Both the position numbers and the translations under genes were made by a program. Below, piece after piece: positions 7,443 through 15,731 of a stretch of DNA of 34,124 nt. The notes beneath the pieces are model-generated. The model was not told where the DNA came from. It ran no database searches and saw only the letters and a program-made list of their open reading frames with translations. Each line of letters begins with the position of its first letter. Position 1 is the first letter of the stretch. The DNA comes from Clostridiales bacterium (lineage in GTDB: Bacteria > Bacillota > Clostridia > Oscillospirales > Oscillospiraceae): NCBI GenBank assembly GCA_021205695.1, contig JAJPXB010000041.1:1-34124 (forward strand), in the 5' to 3' direction.

Positions 7443-8330
7443 TTAATTTTGAAACCAGATGTCCCGATCCACCTGTTCTGAAATGCCGTTCACCGTGCCT
7501 GTGTTGGAATATTGCCAGATCTCTACCTGATAGGCGTAGCTGGGATAGTCGCTGTACTCAGCATACCAGATGCCCACCCCCTCCAGCTCGGTCAGGTCGT
7601 AGCTGAGATAGCCCAGCATCCCGTTGCAGTAGACCATGGGGGTGTAGCCCGCCTCCCGGATGACCTGGCAGAAGGCTTTTGCACAGGCGGTCACCGTCTC
7701 CCCATCCAGGCCGTTTGTCCGGGCGGAATCGCTGTCCTCGATCTCCTCCCAGTCGAATACCACCGGGCCGGTGATCTCCAGGCCCTCCAGCCAGGACAGC
7801 ACCTGCCGGGCCTCCTCCTCCGCCTCCTCAGCGCTGATCGCCTGCGAGAAGAAGTAGACCCCGACCGTCAGACCGTTTTCTATGGCTCCGCTGTAGTTCG
7901 TCACAAACTGGCCGTCCTGATTCAGCGTGCCCTCGGAGTAGCCTCTGTAACCGATGCGAAGGATGGCAAATTCCACTCCGTCCGCCGCCACAGCCGCCCA
8001 GTCGATCTCTCCCTGATGAGACGAGACATCGATGCCGTAGAGCGCCTCGCCGGAGTAAGTCACCGTCCCATCCTCATTGACAGTGAAGTGTTCCTCCTCC
8101 AGATCGCTCTGTGGCAGCGCATCATCGATCTCCACCTCCTGGCCGCCAACAGTGACGGTCTCTCCCTGCTCTGATTCCTGGACGACGGTATTTTCGGCCT
8201 GCTGCCTGGAAAAACCGACAGCCAGCACTGCCGCCAGCAGTCCCGCCGCCAACAGTGTCAGAAATACCAGCAGCACCATCAGCGGATTACGGCTCCTGAC
8301 CGCCCCTTTTCGCTCTCTCCTTCCCGGCAT
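7443..8330 (-). CDS. Membrane-anchored GH25 lysozyme (N-acetylmuramidase)
   Basis: A 295-residue protein that would cut the beta-1,4 bond between MurNAc and GlcNAc. It has a basic N-terminus, one membrane helix (about 16-40) and an acidic linker (45-95), then a GH25 barrel. The barrel opens with YGIDVSSHQGEIDW (Asp101), continues with FAILRIGYRGY and GVYFFSQA, and carries the catalytic pair in VVFDWEE (Asp193 and Glu195). WQYSN near the end is the usual closing strand. ATG 8330 has GAGGTGA 6 bases upstream. It has no wall-binding repeats, and the anchor suggests it stays at the outer face of the membrane. It follows ftsZ downstream of a strong terminator, so it is probably expressed separately. 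A role in wall remodelling or spore cortex and germination is inference. Confidence 0.93.
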   Translation of the reverse strand: MPGRRERKGAVRSRNPLMVLLVFLTLLAAGLLAAVLAVGFSRQQAENTVVQESEQGETVTVGGQEVEIDDALPQSDLEEEHFTVNEDGTVTYSGEALYGIDVSSHQGEIDWAAVAADGVEFAILRIGYRGYSEGTLNQDGQFVTNYSGAIENGLTVGVYFFSQAISAEEAEEEARQVLSWLEGLEITGPVVFDWEEIEDSDSARTNGLDGETVTACAKAFCQVIREAGYTPMVYCNGMLGYLSYDLTELEGVGIWYAEYSDYPSYAYQVEIWQYSNTGTVNGISEQVDRDIWFQN

Positions 8331-8388
8331 AATTCGTCACCTCGTCTCTGCAAAAACCGCCCGGCTTCGACTGCCGGGGCAAAATCAT

Positions 8389-8418
8389 GAAAAGAGCCGC
8401 CAGGCATCTGGCGGCTCT
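8389..8418 (-). terminator. Intrinsic terminator of ftsZ
   Basis: AGAGCCGCCAG (8393-8403) pairs perfectly with CTGGCGGCTCT (8408-8418) over a 4-base loop, followed on the minus strand by TTTCATGATTTTG. It lies 20 bases past the ftsZ stop. Confidence 0.9.
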
Positions 8419-8438
8419 AGGCAAATCCTGGTCCTCGA

Positions 8439-9602
8439 TTATCTACGCTTGTTGAAGATGGCAAAGATGTCGTCGAAGGGGTCCTCCTCCCGGGGGGTGG
8501 AGGGCTGGCTGGCAGCAGGGGCGGCCTCGGCCTCAGGGGCAGGGGCGGCAGTCTCCTGCGCAGCTGGAGCGGCGGCGACAGCAGCAGTCTCGCTGGCGGC
8601 CACCTTCTGGGCCGCCTGGGTGAAGGGCTTGTCCACCGTCTCATTGGCCTTGTCGAAGCCGGTGGCAATGACTGTGACCCGGATCTCGTCCTCCAGGGAC
8701 TCGTCAAAGGTGGCGCCGAAGATGATGTTGGCATCGGGGTTGGCAGCCTGCTGCACCAGGTTGGCGGCAGTCTCCACCTCCTCCAGACCGATGTCCATGG
8801 AGCCGGTGACGTTGACCAGAACGCCCTTTGCGCCGTTGATGGAGGTCTCCAGCAGCGGAGAGGTGACGGCCAAACGGGCAGCCTCCTCCGCCTTGCCCTT
8901 TCCTGCGGCACGGCCTACGCCCATATGGGCCTGGCCTGCGTCCTTCATAATGGCGGTAACATCGGCAAAGTCCAGGTTGATAAAGCCCACGTTCTTAATC
9001 AGATCAGAGATGGACTCCACCGCCTGGCGGAGGACGTCGTCCGCGATCTCGAATGCGTTGGCGAAGGTGATCTTCTGGTCGGTGGCGTGCTTCAGGCGGT
9101 CGTTGGGGATGATGACCAAGGAATCCACCTTGCCCTTGAGATCGGCAATGCCCTTCTCCGCCTGCTGCATCCGGCGACGGCCCTCAAATCCGAAGGGCTT
9201 GGTCACAACGCCTACGGTCAGGATGCCCTGCTCCCGGGCGACCTCGGCCACCACAGGGGCGCCGCCGGTTCCGGTGCCGCCGCCCATGCCGCAGGTGACA
9301 AAGACCATGTCAGTACCCTCCAGCGCTTTGGAGAGCTGGCTCCGGCTCTCCTCCGCCGCCTTCTTGCCGATCTCCGGGTTGGCGCCGGCGCCCTTGCCGC
9401 CGGTGACCTTCTCGCCGATCTGGATCTTGGTGGTGGCGCTGGAGGAGTCCAGCTGCTGTTTATCCGTGTTGACGGCGATAAATTCCACACCCTTGGTGCC
9501 GGAGCCCGCCATGCGGTTGACAACGTTGTTGCCTGCGCCGCCGACACCGACGACCTTGATGTTGACTACTGTTTCGGGAGCGGGTTCAAATCCAATGGAC
9601 AT
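8439..9602 (-). CDS. ftsZ: Cell division protein FtsZ
   Basis: A 387-residue tubulin-like GTPase that polymerises into the Z ring. The nucleotide fold starts [10 protein letters not shown] (17-26) and the tubulin signature GGGTGTG is at 107-113. The T7 loop with the catalytic acids is in the NLDFADV stretch. After about residue 315 there is an Ala/Pro/Glu-rich linker (315-370) and a C-terminal peptide, [11 protein letters not shown], that replaces the common IPxFLRR-type tail for FtsA/SepF/EzrA/ZapD docking. ATG 9602 is preceded by AGGAGGA. The gene is last in the dcw cluster but has its own promoter and a leader of about 190 bases. ftsA, its usual upstream neighbour, is absent here. Confidence 0.98.
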   Translation of the reverse strand: MSIGFEPAPETVVNIKVVGVGGAGNNVVNRMAGSGTKGVEFIAVNTDKQQLDSSSATTKIQIGEKVTGGKGAGANPEIGKKAAEESRSQLSKALEGTDMVFVTCGMGGGTGTGGAPVVAEVAREQGILTVGVVTKPFGFEGRRRMQQAEKGIADLKGKVDSLVIIPNDRLKHATDQKITFANAFEIADDVLRQAVESISDLIKNVGFINLDFADVTAIMKDAGQAHMGVGRAAGKGKAEEAARLAVTSPLLETSINGAKGVLVNVTGSMDIGLEEVETAANLVQQAANPDANIIFGATFDESLEDEIRVTVIATGFDKANETVDKPFTQAAQKVAASETAAVAAAPAAQETAAPAPEAEAAPAASQPSTPREEDPFDDIFAIFNKRR

Positions 9603-9772
9603 TTTGGTTTCCTCCTATATCGTTTGGCCCTCTGTCTGGCCCTTCTGATGTGCGGTCATGGATGCGTACAGTCGTGACGGCCGTGCAGGAGAGCGTATCC
9701 CGCACACCGCAAAAATCATTCCTCAATTTGTCTCTTTGGGCACCGAACGAAGCCAAATGCCCCTGTCAATCG

Positions 9773-9788
9773 ACCGTCTGCTGACGGT
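9773..9788 (-). promoter_or_regulatory. Hairpin near the 5' end of the ftsZ leader
   Basis: ACCGTC (9773-9778) pairs with GACGGT (9783-9788) over a 4-base loop. It would form about 10 bases into the ftsZ transcript, too far from the ribosome binding site to block it, and could act as a 5' stabilising element (inference). Confidence 0.35.
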
Positions 9789-9800
9789 GAACTATACATT

Positions 9801-9829
9801 ATTGTAAACGGAATCTGGCGGCTGGTCAA
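9801..9829 (-). promoter_or_regulatory. ftsZ: Sigma-A promoter of ftsZ
   Basis: Minus strand TTGACC (9824-9829), 17-bp spacer, TACAAT (9801-9806). The start would be near 9794, about 190 bases before the ftsZ ATG. Confidence 0.8.
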
Positions 9830-9910
9830 TACCCTCTGCCGAATTTCTGAATGTTTTTTTCAGAGACAGATACATCCGTTCGACCGCTTTTTCCCGTCCC
9901 AGAAAGCATT

Positions 9911-9934
9911 GTTTTGATCCCTTTCGGTCAAAAC
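9911..9934 (-). terminator. Possible weak terminator or stabilising hairpin after ftsQ
   Basis: On the minus strand GTTTTGA and TCAAAAC form a 7-bp stem extended by CC/GG around a GAAA-type loop, starting 2 bases after the ftsQ stop. No T-run follows, so efficient termination is doubtful. Confidence 0.35.
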
Positions 9935-9936
9935 CG

Positions 9937-10713
9937 TCAGTCCTTGCTGAGGGCCGCCGCCACGTCTGTCTTGGTCATATCCAGCTCGCCAGTATCCGAT
10001 TCGGACCAGTTTTCATCGATGTAGCTCTCATGGGCGGCCTGGAGCATTTTCAGATCGTACTCAAAATCATCGTTGAGCCCCATCTTCACCCGCAGGCGTC
10101 CGTCATAGAGCATGGTCACGGTGGCCGAGTCAGACAGATCAAAGGATGTGACCCGATCCAGCTCCTCCCGCTCTGTCAGGGCGGAGAGCAGCCCCAGCAG
10201 GCATTTCTTTTTCAGGCTGTCCTCCTCCGCTACCGCCAGATCGGTCCCCTCAGAGGGCGCCAGGAGCGTCAGTCCGGTGACGGTAGGATAATCTCCGCAC
10301 TCCTCCACCTTTTCCAGCAGCTTTCCCTCATAGTCAATGTACCAGATCTCACCATCGGTCTCCACCGCTGCCGCAGGCTTTGTCTCTGTGACCTGGATGA
10401 GCACCGTCTCCGGCGGAAGCAGCCGGATGGAAACCTCCTTCAGATAGGGAAGGGACAGCTCCATCTCCTCGGCAATCTCTCTCCGGGGGATCTGAAAGAG
10501 ATTGGTGCCCTCTTCAATGCCCGCCGCCTCCAGCAGCTCCTCTTCGGTATAACGCTCATTGCCCTCCACCCGGAAGGTGTGCGCTTTAAAAAACACCAGA
10601 GAACCTGCCACCACGGCGGCCACGATGAGCACCACCGACAGCAGGATATACAGCCGGAACAGGGACTGACTCCTCCGGCGCTCTTTGCGCTTGTGCTTGC
10701 GTACCGTTGCCAT
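9937..10713 (-). CDS. ftsQ: Cell division protein FtsQ/DivIB
   Basis: A 258-residue single-pass septal protein. It has a strongly basic cytoplasmic start (KHKRKERRR), a membrane helix at about 20-42, and a POTRA domain (about 45-115) beginning with HTFRVEGNERYTEEEL. The POTRA domain is followed by a beta domain with LLPPETVLIQVTE and WYIDYEGKLLE. FtsQ/DivIB holds FtsL and FtsB/DivIC at the division site and supports FtsW-PBP activity. ATG 10713 with AAGGAGA about 10 bases upstream. It is the last gene of the run starting at rsmH, with 34 bases between it and murA. Confidence 0.93.
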   Translation of the reverse strand: MATVRKHKRKERRRSQSLFRLYILLSVVLIVAAVVAGSLVFFKAHTFRVEGNERYTEEELLEAAGIEEGTNLFQIPRREIAEEMELSLPYLKEVSIRLLPPETVLIQVTETKPAAAVETDGEIWYIDYEGKLLEKVEECGDYPTVTGLTLLAPSEGTDLAVAEEDSLKKKCLLGLLSALTEREELDRVTSFDLSDSATVTMLYDGRLRVKMGLNDDFEYDLKMLQAAHESYIDENWSESDTGELDMTKTDVAAALSKD

Positions 10714-10747
10714 AAGGCGTTGTCTCCTTTTGTGCCGCCGGGCTGTG

Positions 10748-11998
10748 TCACACCCGGACGATATCCGCCCCCAGGGAGCGCAGGGTCTCCGTCAGCCGTT
10801 CGTAGCCCCGGTCAATATGGTGGAGGCCGCCGATCCGGCTCTCTCCCTCTGCGGCCAGTGCCGCAACCACCAGAGCGGCTCCGCCCCGGAGATCCGCCGC
10901 CTCCAGCCTGGCTCCCTGCAATCCGGGCACGCCGCAGACCACCGCCACCCGGCCCTCCACCCGGATGTCCGCCCCCATACGGGCCAGCTCCTGGGTGTGG
11001 CGATAGCGGTTCTCAAACATGGTCTCCACAAAGACAGTGGTGCCCATCCCCCTGGTCATAGCAGCCATGACCGGAGGCTGCGCATCGGTGGGAAATCCCG
11101 GGTAAGGGGCCGTCCGTACCGGAGGGACGGCACGGAGATGGCCGTCACTGGTGAGAGACACCAGTCGCTTCTCCTCCCGGATGCCACAGCCCGCCTGAGC
11201 CAGCAGGTCGGTGACGGGCAGGAGCTGCTCTCTTGGGACGCCTGCCACCTCGATCTGTCCTCCGGCGGCAGCTCCCGCTGCCAGCCAGGTGGCGGCGCAG
11301 ATGCGGTCGGAGATGACCTGATGCTCCGCAGTGTGGAGGGGAACGCCCCCATCGATCACCACCAGATCGCTGCCTGCTCCCCGAACCCTGGCCCCGCAGG
11401 CGCAGAGGAAATGCTGAAGGTCTACGATCTCCGGCTCCCGGGCGGCGTTATAGATGGCCGTCCGTCCCCGGGCGGCGCAGGCCGCCAGCATGGCGTTCTC
11501 CGTGGCTCCCACGCTGGGGATGGTCAAACTGATGTCACAGCCCCGGAGGCTCCGTGCGCTGCACCGGAGGTTCCCCCCCTGCTCTGTGATCTCCGCACCC
11601 AGGCGGCGCAGGGCCGACAGGTGCAGGTCGATGGGCCGCGGCCCAAGCTCGCAGCCGCCGGGCATGGAGAGCCTCGCCTCCCCCGTCCGGGCCAGAACTG
11701 CCCCCAGGAAGATCACCGATGAGCGCATTTCCCGCATGAGGTGCTCCGGGATATCGCATCTGTCCAGGGTGCTGGAGTCCACCGTTATCGTGTCCCCCTC
11801 CCGGGCGACGCGACAGCCCAGATGCTCCAGAATGGCCACCGAGGCGGCCACATCGGACAGGTCAGGACAGTTATGTATCACGCTGACACAGCCGGAGAGC
11901 AGGGACGCCGCCAGAATGGGCAGGACGCTGTTTTTCGAGCCCTGGACGGGGACACAGCCCTCCAGCCGCCGTCCGCCGGAGATCACAATCACGCTCAT
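10748..11998 (-). CDS. murA: UDP-N-acetylglucosamine 1-carboxyvinyltransferase MurA
   Basis: A 416-residue enzyme that transfers enolpyruvate from PEP to UDP-GlcNAc, the first committed step of peptidoglycan synthesis, in the cytoplasm. The substrate Lys is Lys22 in QGSKNSVLP. The loop Cys attacked by fosfomycin is Cys116 in PGGCELGPRPIDLH, followed by the conserved Arg121. Repeated inside-out alpha/beta barrel motifs (GA.I...GG.) are visible. Family members usually have GAKNA at the Lys motif; here it is GSKNS. ATG 11998 follows GGGGAGGAAATGGT. In Firmicute dcw clusters this position is often held by murB or murA. Confidence 0.96.
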   Translation of the reverse strand: MSVIVISGGRRLEGCVPVQGSKNSVLPILAASLLSGCVSVIHNCPDLSDVAASVAILEHLGCRVAREGDTITVDSSTLDRCDIPEHLMREMRSSVIFLGAVLARTGEARLSMPGGCELGPRPIDLHLSALRRLGAEITEQGGNLRCSARSLRGCDISLTIPSVGATENAMLAACAARGRTAIYNAAREPEIVDLQHFLCACGARVRGAGSDLVVIDGGVPLHTAEHQVISDRICAATWLAAGAAAGGQIEVAGVPREQLLPVTDLLAQAGCGIREEKRLVSLTSDGHLRAVPPVRTAPYPGFPTDAQPPVMAAMTRGMGTTVFVETMFENRYRHTQELARMGADIRVEGRVAVVCGVPGLQGARLEAADLRGGAALVVAALAAEGESRIGGLHHIDRGYERLTETLRSLGADIVRV

Positions 11999-12068
11999 AC
12001 CATTTCCTCCCCATGATTTTGTGTCATTCTATGAGGGGAAAGGGGCAAAGGTGAATGTCGGAAGGGGC

Positions 12069-13193
12069 TCACATTTTCAGCAGCCGCTTCAATACCTGAT
12101 AAATCCGCTCATTGGCGTCGGATATGCCCGTCCGTGTCAGGGCACGGCTCATCCGCTCCAAGCCGGGGCGGTCGGACAGCATGGACACGACCTGGTCATA
12201 GAGCCGGTCGCCGGTACACTCCGACTCCAGCATCAGGACGGCGCCTCCCTGCTCTGACAAGACCCGGGCGTTTTTCTCCTGATGGTTGGCGGTCACATTG
12301 GGGCTGGGAACCAGGATGCTGGGTTTGGCAATGGCGGAGATCTCCGAGATGGTGGAGGCGCCCGCCCGGCTGAGCACTACGTCCGCCGCCGCCATACACT
12401 CCGGCATATCGTAGATATACTCCCGCAGGTCGACCCTTGGGTAGTCCTTCAGGTCGATGCCCCGGCGTCTCAGCTCCTCTGTGACACGGGGATAGTACCG
12501 CTGGCCTACGCCGTAGATATGGTGAAAGGGCGTCCCCTCCCGGCATTCCCGGCAGACAAAGTCCACCATGTGCTCGTTCATGACCTGTGCCCCCAGGCTC
12601 CCCCAGGTGGTCAGCACCACCGGCCGCTCGTCATCATACCCCAGGGCATTCCGGGCCTCCTGGCGGGTCAGATGGAAAAAGTCCTCCCGCACCGGGGTAC
12701 CGGTGACCTCCACCCGCTCCGGGTGGGGATAGTGCTTCCGGCTCTCCTCGAAGCCCACCATCACCTTGTCCACCTCTTTGGCCAGGGTCTTGGTGGTCAG
12801 GCCCGGCTCGGCGTTGGACTCGTGGACAGCGGTGGGGATGCCACGCTTTGCCGCCGCCCGCACCACAGGGTAGGAGGCGTAGCCCCCTGTCCCCACCACC
12901 AGGTCGGGCCGGAAATCGTCCAGTATCTCCGCCGCCTGTCGGCGGGAGACCACCAGATTTTTCACCGTTTTCAGGTTGTGCTTCAGCCCCGTCAGGCTCA
13001 GCGACCGGTAAAAGCTGGAGATGGTGACGGTGCGGATGGGAAAGCCCTCTCTGGGGATCAGCTCCTGCTCCATGCCGCCGTCCGCTCCCACGAACAGGAT
13101 CTCCGCTCCGTCCCGCTCCTGGAACATCCGGGCCAGGGCAAGGCCGGGGTTGATGTGTCCGGCGGTGCCGCCGCAGGTGAATAACACTCTCAT
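12069..13193 (-). CDS. murG: MurG, UDP-GlcNAc:undecaprenyl-PP-MurNAc-pentapeptide GlcNAc transferase
   Basis: A 374-residue GT28 glycosyltransferase that turns lipid I into lipid II at the cytoplasmic membrane face. The N-domain glycine loop is CGGTAGHINPGLAL (8-21), GTGGYASYP and HESNAEPG follow, and the C-domain has WGSLGAQ and the acceptor and UDP-binding stretch RAGASTISEISA. The frame is open far upstream into ftsW, but the start is the ATG at 13193, which has GAGGAAA 6 bases upstream and begins the family N-terminus MRVLFTCGGTAGH. It lies 32 bases after ftsW and 70 bases before murA in the same operon. Confidence 0.97.
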   Translation of the reverse strand: MRVLFTCGGTAGHINPGLALARMFQERDGAEILFVGADGGMEQELIPREGFPIRTVTISSFYRSLSLTGLKHNLKTVKNLVVSRRQAAEILDDFRPDLVVGTGGYASYPVVRAAAKRGIPTAVHESNAEPGLTTKTLAKEVDKVMVGFEESRKHYPHPERVEVTGTPVREDFFHLTRQEARNALGYDDERPVVLTTWGSLGAQVMNEHMVDFVCRECREGTPFHHIYGVGQRYYPRVTEELRRRGIDLKDYPRVDLREYIYDMPECMAAADVVLSRAGASTISEISAIAKPSILVPSPNVTANHQEKNARVLSEQGGAVLMLESECTGDRLYDQVVSMLSDRPGLERMSRALTRTGISDANERIYQVLKRLLKM

Positions 13194-13225
13194 GCGCGTT
13201 TCCTCACAAATCTTAACAACTGAAA

Positions 13226-14530
13226 TCAGCCCTGTTTGGGCGCAGGTATCTGTCGGGAGACCGACAGGACGACCCCCATCTCTGCCAGCTGTATCACCAA
13301 GGCGGTACCTCCGTAGCTGAAGAAGGGCAGGGAGATGCCGGTATTGGGGATCAGGTTGGTGACCACGGCGATGTTCAGGAACACCTGAACCGCCAGCAGG
13401 GTGATAATACCCACGATGAGCAGGGAGCCAAACCGGTCGCGGGAGTGAAGGGCCAGCCAGTAGCCCCGCAGCACCAGCATGGCAAACAGGATGATGATGA
13501 TGGTGGCCCCGATAAAGCCCAGCTCCTCGCAGACGATGGAGAAAATCAGGTCGTTCTGCTCTTCCGGGACATAACCGTACTTCTGGCGGCTCTCCCCAAA
13601 GCCCAGGCCGGACAGTCCCCCTGAGGCGATGGCGTAAAGACCCTGGATGATCTGGTAGCCTGCGCCGGAGGCATCCGACCAGGGGTCCAGCCAGACGGAG
13701 ATGCGGCTGTTGTTGTAGCCCAGGACAAAGACGATAACGCCCAGCGCCCCCGCCACGGCTCCGCCGCCCACCACGAACCAGCCCCAGTGGACGCCGGAGG
13801 CAAACAGGATGGCGGCAGCGGCCACCATGACCAGCAGGAAGCCGGACAGGTGAGGCTCCATCAGCAGCAGCACGCCGATCACCACCAGCACCACCGCATA
13901 GGGAATCAGCTCCCACAGGCCGATCCTCTGGCCAAACCGATAGATGCCCTGGATGGCGGGCAGCTTGCGGAACTGGCGAAACAGCGTCCCTATGTCATAG
14001 AAAAAGCCTCGGATAGCTCCTCTGGGCCGACGGCCACGGGGCTTCTCCGGCTGGGGGTGTTCGCTGCGGAGCTGGGCCAGGGGCCGTTTGGAGAGGCTGG
14101 CCGAAAAATACATGACCACGGCGATCTTGGCAATCTCCGACGGCTGGAAGGTGATGAAGCCCAGGCTGATCCAGCGGCGGGCGTTGTTGCTCACCACGCT
14201 GAACGGAGATGGAATGAGCACGAACACCAGCAGGAAGATGGCGATGGCCAGGGCGATCGCCCCCAGCCAGCGCATCTGCTGATAGTCGATTTTCGAGACG
14301 ATGTACATGACCGCCAGACCGATGGCCGCGAAGAGAGCCTGCCGCTTGAAGTAGTAGGCGGCGTCATAGTTGGAGACCGCCTCGGTGCTGGCCGTATAGG
14401 AGGATGCAGAATACAGCATAATCAGCCCGATACCCAGCAGCAGCAGTGTCAGCGCCAGGAAGGGCAGATCGATGGGGCCCTTGGCCCACTGCTGGTCACG
14501 GGGCGTATCCCGATTCGTTTTCCACGCCAT
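13226..14530 (-). CDS. ftsW: FtsW, SEDS peptidoglycan glycosyltransferase
   Basis: A 434-residue polytopic membrane protein that polymerises lipid II at the septum with its partner PBP. It starts LTLLLLGIGLIMLYSAS and has the SEDS motifs RRWISLGFITFQPSEIAK (about 118-135) and, near the end, IPNTGISLPFFSYGGTAL. Between about residues 145 and 208 it carries a cytoplasmic insert of about 60 residues rich in Arg, Lys and Pro (for example KPRGRRPRG), which accounts for its length above the usual 370-400. The ATG is at 14530 with AAAGGAG 8 bases upstream. murD, which usually sits between mraY and ftsW, is absent. Confidence 0.96.
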   Translation of the reverse strand: MAWKTNRDTPRDQQWAKGPIDLPFLALTLLLLGIGLIMLYSASSYTASTEAVSNYDAAYYFKRQALFAAIGLAVMYIVSKIDYQQMRWLGAIALAIAIFLLVFVLIPSPFSVVSNNARRWISLGFITFQPSEIAKIAVVMYFSASLSKRPLAQLRSEHPQPEKPRGRRPRGAIRGFFYDIGTLFRQFRKLPAIQGIYRFGQRIGLWELIPYAVVLVVIGVLLLMEPHLSGFLLVMVAAAAILFASGVHWGWFVVGGGAVAGALGVIVFVLGYNNSRISVWLDPWSDASGAGYQIIQGLYAIASGGLSGLGFGESRQKYGYVPEEQNDLIFSIVCEELGFIGATIIIILFAMLVLRGYWLALHSRDRFGSLLIVGIITLLAVQVFLNIAVVTNLIPNTGISLPFFSYGGTALVIQLAEMGVVLSVSRQIPAPKQG

Positions 14531-14550
14531 TGGTTGCTCCTTTCACGGAC

Positions 14551-14566
14551 GACAGATCAATCTGTC
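14551..14566. repeat. 16-base palindrome between mraY and ftsW
   Basis: GACAGAT-CA-ATCTGTC is a perfect inverted repeat with a 2-base centre in the 65-base spacer between mraY and ftsW. It could be a protein-binding site or a small hairpin in the mRNA; no T-run follows. Confidence 0.4.
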
Positions 14567-14595
14567 ATCTTCCATGGGATACAGATATCCTTCCC

Positions 14596-15585
14596 TCACA
14601 TCGTGGGGAAGCGATCCATGACACCCCAGAAGGCCAGGATACAGGCCGCCGCCGAGATGGTGGTAAAGACGGCGAACAGCTTCTCCTCACTCCAACCCCC
14701 CAGCTCCAGGTGGTGGTGGAGGGGCGCCATGCGGAAGATACGCTTGCCGTGGGTGAGCTTGAAATAGGTCACCTGAATGATGTCGCTGAGGGTCTCAGCG
14801 ATATAGATGATGCCCACCAGGATGAGCGCCAGGGGGATATCCAGGGCGAAGGCCAGCCCCGCCACGGCGCCCCCCAGGAACAGGGAGCCGGTGTCCCCCA
14901 TGAAAACCTTGGCCGGGTGGAAGTTGTAGATCAAAAAGGCGCACAGCCCGCCGAAGATGGCGGCGGCAAAGACGCCCAGCTCCGTATAACCCCAATAGGC
15001 GGCCACTGCCACATAGAACAGGGAGACCGGCATGGTCACACCGGAGGACAGGCCGTCCACCCCGTCGGTCAGGTTCACGGCGTTCACCGTGCCCACAATG
15101 ACGAAGGCGGCAAAAATCATATAGACCACCCAGGGGATCTCAAAGGTCACGTTGAAAAAGGGGATATACAGCTGAGACTGGAGGTAGCCGAAGGAGCGCA
15201 TGAGGACGATAAACAAAATCGCCGCCGCCAGCTGGAGCAGGAACTTCTGTGAGGCGGTCAGGCCCTCGTTCTTCTTGTACTTCACCTTCATAAAGTCGTC
15301 GAAGAAGCCGATGGCCCCGAACACCAGGGCGAAGAGGTAGACGAACAGACCGCCGAAATCCCCCTCCATAAAATCCGGCATGCCCGCCAGCAGCAGGGCC
15401 ACCAGGATACCCACAATAAACATGATGCCGCCCATGGTTGGGGTGCCCTGCTTTGCCATGTGCCAGTTTGGGCCGATCTCCTTGATGGTCTGCCCTGCGT
15501 GGAGGGCAATCAGCCGGGGGATCAGTATCCGTCCCACTCCGTAGGAGACCAGGAACGAAATCGCTAAACTGAGTACAACTCTCAT
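14596..15585 (-). CDS. mraY: MraY, phospho-MurNAc-pentapeptide transferase
   Basis: A 329-residue integral membrane enzyme that links phospho-MurNAc-pentapeptide to undecaprenyl phosphate to form lipid I. Visible family marks are WHMAKQGTPTMGGIMFI (41-57), the metal and substrate acids in GFFDDFMK (Asp96/Asp97), NLTDGVDGLSSG, and the cytoplasmic loop with PLHHHLELGGWSEEK. About ten hydrophobic segments are seen. ATG 15585 is preceded by GGGAGG 8 bases upstream. It follows the penicillin-binding protein gene by 146 bases, and that spacer contains a GC-rich hairpin. Confidence 0.97.
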   Translation of the reverse strand: MRVVLSLAISFLVSYGVGRILIPRLIALHAGQTIKEIGPNWHMAKQGTPTMGGIMFIVGILVALLLAGMPDFMEGDFGGLFVYLFALVFGAIGFFDDFMKVKYKKNEGLTASQKFLLQLAAAILFIVLMRSFGYLQSQLYIPFFNVTFEIPWVVYMIFAAFVIVGTVNAVNLTDGVDGLSSGVTMPVSLFYVAVAAYWGYTELGVFAAAIFGGLCAFLIYNFHPAKVFMGDTGSLFLGGAVAGLAFALDIPLALILVGIIYIAETLSDIIQVTYFKLTHGKRIFRMAPLHHHLELGGWSEEKLFAVFTTISAAACILAFWGVMDRFPTM

Positions 15586-15651
15586 CTTTGGAACCTCCCG
15601 TGTGCCAAAATGTGCTGCGGACAGTCTCTCTCCGTCATTCGTCCGCCCTTG

Positions 15652-15674
15652 GGCCGGGACGCCCTGTCCCGGCC
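15652..15674 (-). other. Perfect 9-bp GC hairpin between the pbp gene and mraY
   Basis: GGCCGGGAC (15652-15660) pairs with GTCCCGGCC (15666-15674) over a 5-base loop, in the 146-base spacer. No T-run follows on the minus strand, so it is more likely a processing or stability element than a terminator. Confidence 0.5.
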
Positions 15675-15731
15675 ATTAGCATATCACATTTGACCTTTGC
15701 TTTCTACTGTTATGGCATAAAAATCTTTGGT

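Larger units (their letters stand above)
9603..9936. other. Spacer between ftsQ and ftsZ: ftsZ promoter and long leader
   Basis: A 334-base non-coding stretch. From the ftsQ side it holds a hairpin directly after the ftsQ stop (9911-9934), the ftsZ promoter (9801-9829) and a leader of about 190 bases with a small perfect hairpin (9773-9788). No ftsA remnant or other protein-coding frame was recognised. Confidence 0.6.

Noticed and set aside
8077-9648. Long open frames on the plus strand opposite ftsZ and other genes (also 5505-6758, 21986-24124 and 24610-27147)
   Set aside because: They are antisense shadows produced by high G+C and codon bias in real minus-strand genes; they lack ribosome binding sites and family features.
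12069-13916. A 615-residue protein formed by murG and an upstream extension
   Set aside because: The N-terminal 240 residues are the wrong frame of ftsW, with low-complexity Gly/Arg/Ala composition. The MurG family start and ribosome binding site are at 13193.
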